From assembly GCA_965229335.1 (NCBI GenBank), contig OZ245874.1, positions 1,550,001 to 1,614,000 on the forward strand: a stretch of DNA of 64,000 nucleotides, given 5' to 3'. Under the pieces are notes generated by a model. It was not told where the DNA came from and ran no database searches. It saw only the letters and a program-made list of their open reading frames with translations. Both the position numbers and the translations under genes were made by a program. This DNA comes from JAFKFH01 sp017307375 (GTDB lineage Bacteria > Pseudomonadota > Alphaproteobacteria > Ferrovibrionales > Ferrovibrionaceae). Within the stretch, counting starts at the first letter, position 1, and each line of letters begins with the position of its first letter. Below, piece by piece: positions 48,897-58,477 of this stretch.

Positions 48897-51830
48897 ATGC
48901 CGGACGCATTGCTGCTTCTCGTCGCCCTGCCGTATCTCGGCGCCGCCATTGCCGGGCTGTTGCCGACCCATGCCCGCAATGCCGCGGCGCTGCTGGCGGG
49001 CGGGGTCGCGGTCGCCGGGCTGATCCTGGTCTTCCTTGCCTATCCGACGATCGAGGCCGGGGGCATCATCCGCTGGCAGGCCGAATGGCTGCCGTCGCTC
49101 GGCCTCGACGTCGAATTGCGGATGGACGGGCTGGCCTGGCTGTTCGCCGGCATGATCACCGGCATCGGCAGCCTCGTGGTGCTCTATGCCCGCTACTACA
49201 TGTCCGGCGAAGACCCGGTGCCGCGATTCTTCGCCTTCCTGCTGGCGTTCATGGGCGCGATGCTCGGCATGGTGCTGTCCGGCAACCTGCTGCAGCTCGT
49301 GTTCTTCTGGGAAATCACCAGCATCGTCTCCTTCCTGCTGATCGGCTATCGCCACCAGTCGGCGGCGGCGCGCGACGGCGCGCGCATGGCGCTCACCGTC
49401 ACGGCGGCCGGCGGGCTCAGCCTGCTGGCGGGCATCCTGGTCCTCGGGCACATTGCCGGCGGCTACGGTCTCGATCTGGTGCTGGACCGCGGCGACGTCA
49501 TTCGTGCCGATCCCCTCTACCTCGTGGCCCTGGTGCTGATTCTGATCGGCGCGCTGACCAAGAGCGCGCAGTTCCCCTTTCACTTCTGGCTGCCCCATGC
49601 CATGGCGGCGCCGACCCCGGTCTCGGCCTATCTGCATTCCGCGACGCTGGTGAAGGCTGGCGTCTTCCTGCTGGCGCGGCTCTGGCCGGCGCTGGCCGGG
49701 ACCGATGCCTGGTTCTGGATCGTCGGCACCGCCGGCATGGCGACGCTGCTGCTCGGCGCCTATGTCGCGATCTTCCAGCATGACCTGAAGGGGTTGCTCG
49801 CCTATTCGACGATCAGCCATCTCGGCCTGATCACGCTGCTGCTCGGCCTCAACAGCGAACTGGCGCTGGTCGCCGCGATCTTCCACATCATCAATCACGC
49901 CACCTTCAAGGCGTCGCTGTTCATGGCCGCCGGCATCATCGACCATGAGGCCGGCACCCGCGACATGCGGCGGCTGTCCGGCCTGAACCGGCTGATGCCG
50001 TTCACCGCGCGGCTGGCCATGGTCGCCGCGGCGGCGATGGCCGGGGTGCCGCTGCTGAACGGCTTCCTGTCGAAGGAGATGTTCTTCGCCGAGGCGCTGT
50101 GGGCGCCTGCCCCCCATCCGCTGATCTTCGACCTGATGCCGTTCGCCGCGGTCGTCGCCAGCGCCTTCAGCGTCGCCTATTCGCTGCGGTTCATCCATGC
50201 GGTGTTCTTCGGTCCCGATCCGGAAGGACTGCCCCGCACGCCGCACGAGCCCGCGGCCTGGATGCGGGCGCCCGTCGAAGTCCTGGTGCTGATCTGCATC
50301 ATGGTCGGCATCCTGCCGGCGGCCACCGTCGGGCCCTATCTGGCCACCGCCGTCCAGGCCGTGCTCGGCGCGGATACGCCCGAATACAGCCTCGCGGTCT
50401 GGCACGGCCTCAACTGGCCCTTGGCAATGAGCGCGGCGGCGCTGGGCCTGGGCGTTGCGCTCTATGCGCTGCTGCAACGCCATCTCGCCGGTATCGACGG
50501 GGCGCCCGTGCTGCGCCTGCTCGACGGCCGCCGCCTGTTCGAGCGGGCGATGGTCTTCCTGGCCTGGCGGGTCGCACGCCTGCTGGAACGGCTGCTCGGC
50601 ACCCGCCGGCTGCAGTCGCAATTGCGCCTCGTGCTGGGGGCCGCGGTGCTTGCCGCCGTCGGTGCGGTGCTGGTTCGCGGGCTGGGGCCGGGCAATCTCG
50701 GCCATTCCGCCATCGATCCGGTGCTGGCCCTGGTCTGGCTGATCGGCGGGGCCTGTGCCGTCGGGGCCGCCATGCATGCCAAGTTCCATCGCCTGGCGGC
50801 GCTGCTGTCGCTCGGCGGGGCGGGCCTTGCCGTCTGCGTCACCTTCGTCTGGTTCTCCGCGCCCGATCTCGCCCTGACCCAGCTGCTGGTCGAAGTGGTC
50901 ACGACGGTGCTGCTGCTGCTCGGGCTGCGCTGGCTGCCCAAGCGGTTCGAGACCGCAGGGTCGGCCGCCTCCGCGCCGGTCACCCGGACGCGGCGGGCAA
51001 TCGACCTCGGCATCGCGCTGGCGGTGGGCTGCACGGTCGCCGGCCTCGCCTTCGCCGTGATGACGCGGACGCCGCCCGAACTGCTGGCCCAGGATTTCCT
51101 CGCCCGCGCCTATACCGAGGGGGGCGGCACCAACGCCGTCAACGTCATCCTGGTCGATTTCCGCGGCTTCGACACGCTGGGCGAGATCACCGTCCTCGGC
51201 ATCGTCGCGCTGACCGTGTTTGCGCTGCTGCGCCGGTTCCGCCCCGCCACCGACAGCATCGAGGTGCCCGAGCAGCAGCGCGAGCAGAGCGCCTATGACA
51301 CGCTGCAGCCCGATCGCAAGGATGGCGACACCGCGGCGGACTGGCTGCTGATTCCCGGGCTGATCTCGCGGCTGCTGTTTCCCGTGGTCTGCCTGATCGC
51401 GCTGTTCCTGCTGCTGCGCGGACACGACCTGCCGGGCGGCGGCTTTGCCGCGGGGCTGGCCGCCGCCGTGGCGCTGATCCTGCAATACATGATCGGCGGC
51501 ATCCGCTGGTTCGAGGACCGCGTCACCATCCGGCCGCTACGCTGGATCGGCGTGGGGCTGCTGCTGGCCACCGCCACCGGTCTCGGCGCCTGGGCGTTCG
51601 GGCGCCCGTTCCTGACATCCTACTTCAATTATCTGGAGGTGCCGGTGTTCGGCGCGATACCGACGGCAAGCGCCCTCGTCTTCGACCTCGGCGTGTTCGC
51701 GCTGGTGGTCGGCGCGACCGCCCTGATGCTGGTGGCACTGGCACACCAGTCGGTGCGTGCCCATCGCGCCCTGCCGCGCGACGCCGGGGCCGGTCCGGCA
51801 CCGCCATCGCCGCTGGCGGGGGGCGAGTGA
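48897..51830 (+). CDS. mrpA: Mrp/Pha antiporter subunit A fused to subunit B
   Basis: A 977-residue membrane protein. Residues 1 to about 650 are the MrpA/NuoL-like proton channel, with FFWEITSIVSFLLIGYRHQS, SAQFPFHFWLPHAMAAPTPVSAYLHSATLV-type helices and ISHLGLITLLLGLN. The MrpA C-terminal part has TQLLVEVVTTVLLLLGLRWLP and FRGFDTLGEITVLGIVAL. The MrpB domain (from about residue 815) has RGHDLPGGGFAAGLAAAVALI. A-B fusion is known in alphaproteobacterial Pha systems. It exports Na+ or K+ in exchange for protons. The ATG at 48897 has AGGAG upstream. Confidence 0.93.
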   Translation: MPDALLLLVALPYLGAAIAGLLPTHARNAAALLAGGVAVAGLILVFLAYPTIEAGGIIRWQAEWLPSLGLDVELRMDGLAWLFAGMITGIGSLVVLYARYYMSGEDPVPRFFAFLLAFMGAMLGMVLSGNLLQLVFFWEITSIVSFLLIGYRHQSAAARDGARMALTVTAAGGLSLLAGILVLGHIAGGYGLDLVLDRGDVIRADPLYLVALVLILIGALTKSAQFPFHFWLPHAMAAPTPVSAYLHSATLVKAGVFLLARLWPALAGTDAWFWIVGTAGMATLLLGAYVAIFQHDLKGLLAYSTISHLGLITLLLGLNSELALVAAIFHIINHATFKASLFMAAGIIDHEAGTRDMRRLSGLNRLMPFTARLAMVAAAAMAGVPLLNGFLSKEMFFAEALWAPAPHPLIFDLMPFAAVVASAFSVAYSLRFIHAVFFGPDPEGLPRTPHEPAAWMRAPVEVLVLICIMVGILPAATVGPYLATAVQAVLGADTPEYSLAVWHGLNWPLAMSAAALGLGVALYALLQRHLAGIDGAPVLRLLDGRRLFERAMVFLAWRVARLLERLLGTRRLQSQLRLVLGAAVLAAVGAVLVRGLGPGNLGHSAIDPVLALVWLIGGACAVGAAMHAKFHRLAALLSLGGAGLAVCVTFVWFSAPDLALTQLLVEVVTTVLLLLGLRWLPKRFETAGSAASAPVTRTRRAIDLGIALAVGCTVAGLAFAVMTRTPPELLAQDFLARAYTEGGGTNAVNVILVDFRGFDTLGEITVLGIVALTVFALLRRFRPATDSIEVPEQQREQSAYDTLQPDRKDGDTAADWLLIPGLISRLLFPVVCLIALFLLLRGHDLPGGGFAAGLAAAVALILQYMIGGIRWFEDRVTIRPLRWIGVGLLLATATGLGAWAFGRPFLTSYFNYLEVPVFGAIPTASALVFDLGVFALVVGATALMLVALAHQSVRAHRALPRDAGAGPAPPSPLAGGE

Positions 51831-52174
51831 TGGAAACCATCCTGGCCATCGCCATCGGCGTGCTGGCGGCGTCCGGCACCTGGCTCGTGCTGCGGCCGCG
51901 CACCTTCCAGGTGATCATCGGGCTGTCGCTGCTGTCCTATGCCGTGAACCTGTTCATCTTCTCCACCGGCGGGCTGCGCACCGGCGCGGCCCCGGTCCTG
52001 GCGCCGGGCGAGGCCGGGACGCTTGCCGGCTATGCCGATCCGGTGCCGCAGGCGCTGGTCCTGACCGCGATCGTGATCGGCTTTGCCACGACCGCGCTGT
52101 TCCTCGTCGTGCTGCTGGCCGCGCGCGGCTTCACCGGCACCGACCATGTCGACGGGCGGGAGAAGGGGTCGTGA
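51830..52174 (+). CDS. mrpC: Mrp antiporter subunit C
   Basis: A 114-residue NuoK-like protein with three membrane helices. The family block TFQVIIGLSLLSYAVNLFIF is followed by DPVPQALVLTAIVIGFATTA. It starts at the last base of the mrpA stop and ends overlapping mrpD. It forms part of the proton path of the antiporter complex. Confidence 0.95.
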   Translation: METILAIAIGVLAASGTWLVLRPRTFQVIIGLSLLSYAVNLFIFSTGGLRTGAAPVLAPGEAGTLAGYADPVPQALVLTAIVIGFATTALFLVVLLAARGFTGTDHVDGREKGS

Positions 52175-53787
52175 GCGGCTGGGGCGACCACCTGCTGATC
52201 CTGCCGATCCTGGTGCCGCTGATCGCGGGCGCGGTGATGATCCTGATCGGCGAACGCCGGCGGCGCACCCTGGCCGCGCTGGGCGTGGTTTCGACCCTGG
52301 CGGTGGCTGGGCTGGCGCTGGCGCTGCTCGGCATCGCCGGCACCGCCGAGCCGGGCGCGATGGTCCGGGTCTACCGGCTGGGCGACTGGCCGGCAGCGTT
52401 CGGCATCGTGCTGGTGCTCGACCGTCTGGCGGCGGTCATGCTGGTGCTGACCAGCGTGCTGGCGCTTGCGGCGCTGGTCTTCGCCCTGGCGCGCTGGCAT
52501 CGCGCCGGCACCTATTTCCACCCGCTGTTCCAGTTCCAGATCATGGGGCTGAACGGCGCCTTTTTGACCGGCGATCTGTTCAACCTGTTCGTCTTCTTCG
52601 AAGTGATGCTGGCCGCCTCCTACGGGCTGGCCCTGCATGGCTCGACCCGCCTGCGGGTACAGTCGGCGATGCACTACATCGTCATCAACCTCGTCGCCTC
52701 GCTGCTGTTCCTGATCGGTGTCAGCGTCATCTATGGCGTCACCGGCACGCTCAACATGGCCGACCTGGCCGGCCGCATCCCCTCGATCGCCGCCGCCGAC
52801 CGCGCGCTGATGGAGGCAGGCTGCGCCGTACTCGGCGTCGCCTTCGTGATCAAGGCTGCGATCTGGCCGCTGGGTTTCTGGCTGCCGACCACCTATGCCG
52901 CCGCCAGCGCGCCGGCCGCCGCGATGCTGTCGATCCTCAGCAAGGTCGGCATCTATGCCATCCTGCGGCTCTGGCTGCTGCTGTTCGGCGACGATGCGGG
53001 GGCGTCGGCCGGTTTCGGCGGAACCTGGCTGCTGGTCGGCGGCCTGGCGACCATCGGCTTCGGATCCGTCGTGGTTCTGGCAGCGCAGAGTGCGGCGCGC
53101 CTGGTCGGCGGCTGCGTGCTCGTTTCTTCCGGCACGCTGCTCGCCGCGATCGCCATGGGCGTGGTCGGGGTGACGCAGGGGGCGCTGTTCTACTTGGCCA
53201 GTTCGGTCCTCGGCATTGCCGCCTTCTTCCTGCTGATCGAACTGTTCGAGCGCGGCCGCGATGCCGGCGCCGACGTGCTGGCCGTGACGCGCGAAGCGTT
53301 CGGCGAGGAGGACGAGGTATTGTCCGAAAGCGAGGAGTCGGCCGGCATCGCAATCCCGGTCGGCACGGCCGTCCTGGGACTGAGCTTCATCGCCTGTGCG
53401 CTGATCCTTGCCGGGCTGCCGCCGCTTTCCGGTTTCGTTGGCAAGCTGGCGATGCTGGTGCCGCTGCTGGCACCCAGCGAGGCCCCGTCGGCCGGCGCCT
53501 GGGTCCTGCTCGGCGCCCTGCTGGTCTCGGGCCTGGTGACCACGATCGCGATGGTGCGCACCGGCATCGACGTCTTCTGGGCATCGCCCGACAGCGTGGC
53601 GCGGATCCGCCTCGTCGAAATCGGGCCGGTGCTGCTGCTGCTCGGCCTTTGCATCGCCCTGACCGCGAAGCCGCAACCGGTGATGCAATATCTGGGGGCT
53701 GCCGCGGCGTCGCTGCATCAACCCCAGGACTACGCCGGCGGGGTCCCGACCGACCGCCCGCCGCCCGGGGAAGGGAAGGCCCGGTGA
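52171..53787 (+). CDS. mrpD: Mrp antiporter subunit D
   Basis: A 538-residue NuoN/M-like channel subunit with about fourteen helices. It uses a GTG start at 52171 within the mrpC stop (GTGA). Visible blocks include FFEVMLAASYGLALHGSTRL, FVIKAAIWPLGFWLPTTYAA and LAGLPPLSGFVGKLAML. A charged loop with EEDEVLSESEESAG is typical of MrpD. It carries protons in the cation/proton exchange. Confidence 0.95.
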   Translation: MSGWGDHLLILPILVPLIAGAVMILIGERRRRTLAALGVVSTLAVAGLALALLGIAGTAEPGAMVRVYRLGDWPAAFGIVLVLDRLAAVMLVLTSVLALAALVFALARWHRAGTYFHPLFQFQIMGLNGAFLTGDLFNLFVFFEVMLAASYGLALHGSTRLRVQSAMHYIVINLVASLLFLIGVSVIYGVTGTLNMADLAGRIPSIAAADRALMEAGCAVLGVAFVIKAAIWPLGFWLPTTYAAASAPAAAMLSILSKVGIYAILRLWLLLFGDDAGASAGFGGTWLLVGGLATIGFGSVVVLAAQSAARLVGGCVLVSSGTLLAAIAMGVVGVTQGALFYLASSVLGIAAFFLLIELFERGRDAGADVLAVTREAFGEEDEVLSESEESAGIAIPVGTAVLGLSFIACALILAGLPPLSGFVGKLAMLVPLLAPSEAPSAGAWVLLGALLVSGLVTTIAMVRTGIDVFWASPDSVARIRLVEIGPVLLLLGLCIALTAKPQPVMQYLGAAAASLHQPQDYAGGVPTDRPPPGEGKAR

Positions 53788-54275
53788 TGGCGCGATGGCT
53801 GCCGTTCCCGTTGCTGTCGCTGGCTTTGCTGGGCACCTGGCTGCTTGCCAGCGAAAGCGTCAGCCCCGGTAGTCTCGTGCTCGGCGCCGTCGTCGCCGTC
53901 GTCACCGCATGGTCGCTCACCGTTCTCGAATTGCCGCGGCTCGTGGCCCGACGACCCGGCATCTTCCTCAAACTGATGCTGACCGTGTTGGCTGAAGTCG
54001 TCAGATCCAACTATGCCGTCGCCTGCATCGTGCTCGGGCGGGGCCGGACGTCGCGCCGCTCGGGGTTTGTCCAGATTCCGCTGGAAACCCGCAATCCCTA
54101 CAGCCTGGCGGCGCTGGCCTGCATCATCACCGCGACGCCGGGCACGGTCTGGGTCGAATATGATTCGTCGCGCAACACGATGTTGCTGCATGTGCTCGAT
54201 CTGACCGACGCCCAGGACTGGGTCGCCGTCGTCAAGGAACGCTACGAGAAGCCGCTGATGGAGATTTTCGGATGA
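53787..54275 (+). CDS. mrpE: Mrp antiporter subunit E
   Basis: A 162-residue subunit with N-terminal membrane helices and the conserved SNYAVACIVLGRG then NPYSLAALACIITATPGTVW. The C-terminal soluble tail has LLHVLDLTDAQDWVAVVKERYE. It starts at the last base of the mrpD stop. Confidence 0.95.
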   Translation: MARWLPFPLLSLALLGTWLLASESVSPGSLVLGAVVAVVTAWSLTVLELPRLVARRPGIFLKLMLTVLAEVVRSNYAVACIVLGRGRTSRRSGFVQIPLETRNPYSLAALACIITATPGTVWVEYDSSRNTMLLHVLDLTDAQDWVAVVKERYEKPLMEIFG

Positions 54276-54553
54276 CGTCCTCCCTGCTGAGCTGGTCGAT
54301 CGTCGCGGCCCAGATCATGCTGGGCCTGGCCATGGCCTGCGCCGCCTGGCGGATCCTGCGCGGCCCGCGGGCGCAGGACCGCGTGCTTGGCCTGGACGCC
54401 CTCTATGTCGGTGCGATGTGCCTGCTGGTGACGATGGGCATCCGCACCGCCAGCACCCTCTATTTCGAGGCCGCGCTGGTGATCGCACTGCTCGGATTCG
54501 TCTCGACCGCCGCCTGCGCGAAGTTCCTGATGCGCGGCGAGGTCATCGAATGA
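54272..54553 (+). CDS. mrpF: Mrp antiporter subunit F
   Basis: A 93-residue protein with three membrane helices. The MrpF block AAWRILRGPRAQDRVLGLDAL is followed by ALVIALLGFVSTAACAKFLMRG. It overlaps mrpE and mrpG as ATGA-type junctions. Confidence 0.95.
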   Translation: MTSSLLSWSIVAAQIMLGLAMACAAWRILRGPRAQDRVLGLDALYVGAMCLLVTMGIRTASTLYFEAALVIALLGFVSTAACAKFLMRGEVIE

Positions 54554-54921
54554 TGCCGCCGGTCGACCTGCCGGCCTGGGCCGAAGTCGTCGTCGCGCTG
54601 CTGATCCTTGCCGGCGCCTCGCTGACGCTGATCGGTAGCGTGGGGCTGGTGCGGCTGGAGACCTTTTATGAGCGGGTCCATGCCCCGACCCTCGGCACCA
54701 CGCTGGGCATCGGCCTGCTGCTGGTCGCATCGATGCTGTTCTTCTCGATCACCCAGGCACGGCCCGTCGTGCACGAACTGCTGATCGCGGTCTTTATCGT
54801 GCTGACCACGCCGGTCAGCCTGATGCTGCTGGCGCGCGCGGCACTCTATCGCGACCGCCGCGAAGACCGGCCCGGCGTGCCGCCGCTGCCCCGGCATCAG
54901 CCCGACGCCGACGCGCCATAG
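54550..54921 (+). CDS. mrpG: Mrp antiporter subunit G
   Basis: A 123-residue last subunit with three membrane helices: IGSVGLVRLETFYERVHAPTL, then LVASMLFFSITQ and LLIAVFIVLTTPVSLMLLARAAL. ATG 54550 and ATG 54553 are both possible starts. The operon A(B)-C-D-E-F-G is complete. Confidence 0.95.
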   Translation: MMPPVDLPAWAEVVVALLILAGASLTLIGSVGLVRLETFYERVHAPTLGTTLGIGLLLVASMLFFSITQARPVVHELLIAVFIVLTTPVSLMLLARAALYRDRREDRPGVPPLPRHQPDADAP

Positions 54922-55056
54922 GATGGATCAGGCGGTCCTTCGGGTGCGGAAGTCGATATCAGCCTGAAGGATGCCAAGACCTTGCCGGTTGCGCAGGCAG
55001 CCCCTGATGGTTGATTGTGTCGCCCGGACGCAAGCTTCGGAGCCCTCAACCCCCTC

Positions 55057-55530
55057 ATGTCCCTCGATGATCTCCATGCCAAGCCCGGGCATCTGATCCG
55101 GCGGTGCCAGCAGATCGCGGTCGGGCTGTTCATCGAGGAGGCGACAGCGCTGGGCCATGACGTCACGCCGGTACAGTATGCCGCGATGACCGCGATCGCC
55201 GCCCATCCCGGTATCGATGCGACCCGGCTGTCGGAACTGATCGCCTTCGACCGCTCGACGCTCGGCAACGTGATCGAGCGGCTCGAGGCCAAGGGCTGGG
55301 TCGACCGTCGGCCCGGCGACGAGGATCGGCGTACCAAGCTGCTGCGCCTGACCGAGGCAGGGGCGGGGCTGCTGGCCCGGATCGAGCCGGCGGTGGCCCG
55401 GGCCCAGGAGCGCATCTTGGCCCCGCTGCCGCCGGACGAACGCCGTGCGTTCGTCCGCATGCTCGGCCGGATCGTCGATATCAACAACGATCACAGCCGG
55501 GTGCCGCTGGGGCCGCGCCCCCGCGGTTAG
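55057..55530 (+). CDS. MarR-family transcriptional regulator
   Basis: A 157-residue winged-helix protein. Helices include DVTPVQYAAMTAIAAHPGID, the recognition segment FDRSTLGNVIERLEAKGWVD and the wing RRPGDEDRRTKLLRLT. The target is unknown. It follows the antiporter operon with a 135-base gap and does not share its promoter. Its last four bases overlap the convergent transglycosylase gene. Confidence 0.88.
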   Translation: MSLDDLHAKPGHLIRRCQQIAVGLFIEEATALGHDVTPVQYAAMTAIAAHPGIDATRLSELIAFDRSTLGNVIERLEAKGWVDRRPGDEDRRTKLLRLTEAGAGLLARIEPAVARAQERILAPLPPDERRAFVRMLGRIVDINNDHSRVPLGPRPRG

Positions 55531-57002
55531 GGTGTCGAGGTCGCCGCCTTGCGGGCCTCGGTGCCGGCCATCACCTGCGAATAGGCGACGTAGTACTTGA
55601 AGATGTTGCGCACATACTGCACCGGCTCGCGCCCCAGCGTGCGGCCGGCCGCGATCTCGACATTGTCGAACCAGATATCGGGGTTGAGCCCCATCTTCCT
55701 GGCTTTCGCGCGCGCCTTCGAGACGCCGCCCGGCCCGGCGTTGTAGGCGGCGAACGAGAAGAACACCTTGTCGGCGGGGGTCAGGTTCGGCTGGTCGAAG
55801 TAATTCCGGCGCAGCAGGTTCAGGTATTTGACGCCGGCGTGGATGTTGTTCTCCAGGATCTCGATATTCTTGACCGAAATCTTCTGGTCGGCCGCAGTCG
55901 AGGGCAGCAACTGCATCACGCCGACGGCGCCGCTCTGGCTGCGCGCGCCCTGGTCGAGACGTGATTCCTGGTAGCCCTGGGCACCGATCATCAGCCAGTC
56001 GAAGCCATAGCGGTCGGAATACTTCTTCAGAAAATCGACCACCTGCGTGAACCGGGCCCGTTCGTTCTCGCCCAGCGCGTTGGTCACCCACTTGGTCGAC
56101 TTCAGATAGCGGCCGACCAGCTGGTCGTTGAAGGCGGTGCCTTCGCCGACTGTCGGGATGAACTCGTCGATCATCGCCTTCAGCGCCGGGCTGTCCTTGC
56201 GGATCGCCCAGGCAATGTCGCCGCCCTCGCGCAGCACCAGATCGTCATGGACGACGATGTCGTCATAGACCCTGGCCCAGAACTTGCCGATATAGTCGTC
56301 GACGACCGCGGCCGGAAACAGCCCGGCATGGACCATCTCCAGCAGGTCCTCGTCCTCCAGCCGCTCGTCGGCGGCCACGATCTGCAACGGCTTCTTGCCT
56401 TCGGCCTGCCGCTCGCCATCCAGCCGGATCAGGCTTTCGTAATAGGACGACGACCGGCGGACATGGATCGGCACTTCGGCCAGGTCGTCGAAGGTCTTGA
56501 TGTCGGGGGCCGCCGGCCCCGTCACGACCAGTTCCTTGACCTCGGTGACGAGCGGTGCGCCAAAGTCCACCTTCTGCTCGCGTGCCGTGGTCTGGGTCAG
56601 GCGTGCGGCGGCGATGTCGCCGCGTCCGGCGATCAGCCCGGGAAGCAGATCGTCGCGCGCCACCGGGATCATCACGATCTGGACGCGGCTGCGATTCTTC
56701 GACTTCTTCAGCTGTTGGTTGACGTATTTCTCGAAGCGCTGCATCAGCTCGTAGGTGACGCCGCTCTGCTCGATGCCGTTGATGTAGTACTGGCCCAGGC
56801 TGACGGTGGTCAGCACCCGGATCGTGCCGCGCTTGACCAGCGCATCGAGGTCGCCGGTATGCGGACGGCCGGCATATTCGAGCAGGGCCACGCCTTCCTT
56901 CGGCTTGGCCGCGGCCGCGGGCTGCTGCTGCGCCGCTGCCGGCCCGGCGGCAAGCGCGACGATCAGGCCGAGCGCGACCAGCCCGACAAGACGAAACTCC
57001 AT
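55527..57002 (-). CDS. MltF-like membrane-bound lytic murein transglycosylase
   Basis: A 491-residue exported protein. The signal peptide ends AAGPAAAQ. A solute-binding-like regulatory domain follows (about residues 45-290), starting DLDALVKRGTIRVLTTVSLG. The C-terminal SLT catalytic domain has the Glu in GYQESRLDQGARSQSGAVG then VMQLLPSTA, and FFSFAAYNAGPG. MltF cleaves peptidoglycan glycan strands to 1,6-anhydromuropeptides. The ATG at 57002 (MEFRLVGLVALGL) gives a proper signal peptide; the upstream start adds nine unlikely residues. Confidence 0.92.
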   Translation of the reverse strand: MEFRLVGLVALGLIVALAAGPAAAQQQPAAAAKPKEGVALLEYAGRPHTGDLDALVKRGTIRVLTTVSLGQYYINGIEQSGVTYELMQRFEKYVNQQLKKSKNRSRVQIVMIPVARDDLLPGLIAGRGDIAAARLTQTTAREQKVDFGAPLVTEVKELVVTGPAAPDIKTFDDLAEVPIHVRRSSSYYESLIRLDGERQAEGKKPLQIVAADERLEDEDLLEMVHAGLFPAAVVDDYIGKFWARVYDDIVVHDDLVLREGGDIAWAIRKDSPALKAMIDEFIPTVGEGTAFNDQLVGRYLKSTKWVTNALGENERARFTQVVDFLKKYSDRYGFDWLMIGAQGYQESRLDQGARSQSGAVGVMQLLPSTAADQKISVKNIEILENNIHAGVKYLNLLRRNYFDQPNLTPADKVFFSFAAYNAGPGGVSKARAKARKMGLNPDIWFDNVEIAAGRTLGREPVQYVRNIFKYYVAYSQVMAGTEARKAATSTP

Positions 57003-57085
57003 GATGCGTTTACTCCCCGCGACCGGCATGCGCGGGAATTATTGGCGTGGACCCGCAGCCCTGCCAACCTTCTTTTGGCGCCCCG

Positions 57086-57595
57086 TCACTCCGGCGGCAG
57101 CAACGCGGTCAGCGCGGCGACCGCAGTCTGCCCGGGAGCGCCGGACGGGTCGAACTGGACGGTGAACTTGGCCGAGCCGAATTCGAACCCGAAGGTGAGG
57201 AAAAGCTGGCCGTCGCGTTGCTCGAGCCGCTCCAGCCGGTCGCGGCCGACCGCCTTGCCGGAGGCCCGCGCAACCGCCATCGCCGCCTGATCGTCGAGCC
57301 GCACCGGCTTGCGGCGCAACATCGCGGCCAGACGCTCGAGCGGGGTGGCCGGTGCGGTGCGGACGGCAGAGGCCCGCGGCGGCATCGTGCCGCGAGGCGC
57401 GCGCGGCTTCTTCTGCGGGATCATCGGTGCAGGCGGCTCCGCTGCCGGGGCGGCGGGGCCGGTGAGGATTTCGTGAAAGGCGGCCGCAATGGCCGGAAGG
57501 TCGTCCGAAGGAATGCTGGCGCCCTTCAGCAGGGTCTCCATGGCCTCGGCTACCAGAACAAGATTTGCCCGTCGCGTCGCGTCAGAAGAAACCAT
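57086..57595 (-). CDS. Hypothetical protein
   Basis: A 169-residue soluble protein. The N-terminal helical part (MVSSDATRRANLVLVAEAMET) is followed by a Pro/Ala-rich basic linker (about 50-90) and a C-terminal part GQLFLTFGFEFGSAKFTVQF. No signal peptide or membrane helix is seen, and the family is not recognised. It lies between the transglycosylase and hcp genes on the same strand, with 83- and 277-base gaps. Codon usage is like that of its neighbours, which supports it being real. Confidence 0.6.
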   Translation of the reverse strand: MVSSDATRRANLVLVAEAMETLLKGASIPSDDLPAIAAAFHEILTGPAAPAAEPPAPMIPQKKPRAPRGTMPPRASAVRTAPATPLERLAAMLRRKPVRLDDQAAMAVARASGKAVGRDRLERLEQRDGQLFLTFGFEFGSAKFTVQFDPSGAPGQTAVAALTALLPPE

Positions 57596-57823
57596 CGAGG
57601 CCCATTCTTAAATGCCCATCAGACGTTGCCTGAAGCTGGTATACTAATCCTCGTGTTTTGGCTACGGATTCCAGCGCGTTCGAAAAAGTCTGTCGACAGC
57701 CTTGGTCAGTCAAATCTCTGACCAGTTGTCAAAACATGATATTCGCCCCCACGACTTTACCGAGAATTGAATGTTGTCTTCCCTGTGCGGGATGACATGC
57801 CGATGTCGGCGGCAAATGGAAGC

Positions 57824-57846
57824 GGGGCCAGCAGACTGCTGGCCCC
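57824..57846 (-). terminator. Strong hairpin downstream of hcp
   Basis: GGGGCCAGCAG and CTGCTGGCCCC are perfectly complementary, separated by one base (effectively a 9-10 pair stem). They lie 27 bases past the hcp stop, and CGCTTCCATTT follows on the coding strand. This is a plausible intrinsic terminator with a weak T tract. The rest of 57596-57823 is AT-rich, holds a TGGTCAG/CTGACCA inverted repeat at 57703-57724, and contains no gene that I can support. Confidence 0.65.
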
Positions 57847-57872
57847 GTCCGGTAAACCTGACAATTAAGTAA

Positions 57873-58382
57873 TCAGGCCGACTTGTTAGCGATGACGTCC
57901 CAGCCGGACTGGACATTGCCGCCCATCGAGCCGTCGGTCTTCTGCGGCACGTAGGTGAACTTGATGGTCTTGTAGCTGATCTCGACCTGTTCCAGCGGCA
58001 CGTTGTTCTTGGAGGGATCCTCCTGCTCGTCGCCGCTGGTGTAGGTGGCAAGACGCGCGACCATGGCTTCGCCCAGTTCGATGGTCATGTACTTCTCGGG
58101 CTTGCCGCCCGACTGGCGCAGGAAGTGCAGCTTGACGTCGCCCAGCGAATTGTCGGCCTTGCACAGGCTCTCGAACAGCTTCGGGGTCGACTTGTCGACA
58201 GCCTTGATCACCGTCACCGGCTTGTGGACGGCGACACCTGCGGTACGGCCACCCTTGGTACGGTCGTAGGTGATCGGCACTTCCGCCGAATACTTGGCGG
58301 CGAGGCAGGCGATCTTGTTCTCGAAGCCGGTCTCGGTGGCTTCGCCTTCATGCTTGCAATCCATGATGATCAGGTCGGACAT
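57873..58382 (-). CDS. hcp: Hcp-family type VI secretion tube protein (orphan)
   Basis: A 169-residue Hcp1-family protein. It begins MSDLIIMDCKHEGEATETGF, and the beta-barrel segments include YDRTKGGRTAGVAVHKPVTVIKAVDKSTP, the DKSTPKL block, and VEISYKTIKFTY. Hcp forms the hexameric tube of the type VI machine and is itself secreted. A good Shine-Dalgarno AAAAGGA precedes the ATG. No other type VI gene is in the window, so it is an orphan copy with its own promoter and terminator. Confidence 0.9.
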   Translation of the reverse strand: MSDLIIMDCKHEGEATETGFENKIACLAAKYSAEVPITYDRTKGGRTAGVAVHKPVTVIKAVDKSTPKLFESLCKADNSLGDVKLHFLRQSGGKPEKYMTIELGEAMVARLATYTSGDEQEDPSKNNVPLEQVEISYKTIKFTYVPQKTDGSMGGNVQSGWDVIANKSA

Positions 58383-58477
58383 GACACGGTTCCTTTTGGA
58401 GAATTGATTGGCTGTATCGGGTTCGGGGTACGCGTTTTACTTGAGGCCAATGTGCCCTGATCTGGACCCGTCGTCTG

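Noticed and set aside
57596..57823. Possible small gene or RNA in the AT-rich gap after hcp
   Set aside because: Only short inverted repeats are visible, with no supported reading frame, ribosome site or recognisable RNA fold.
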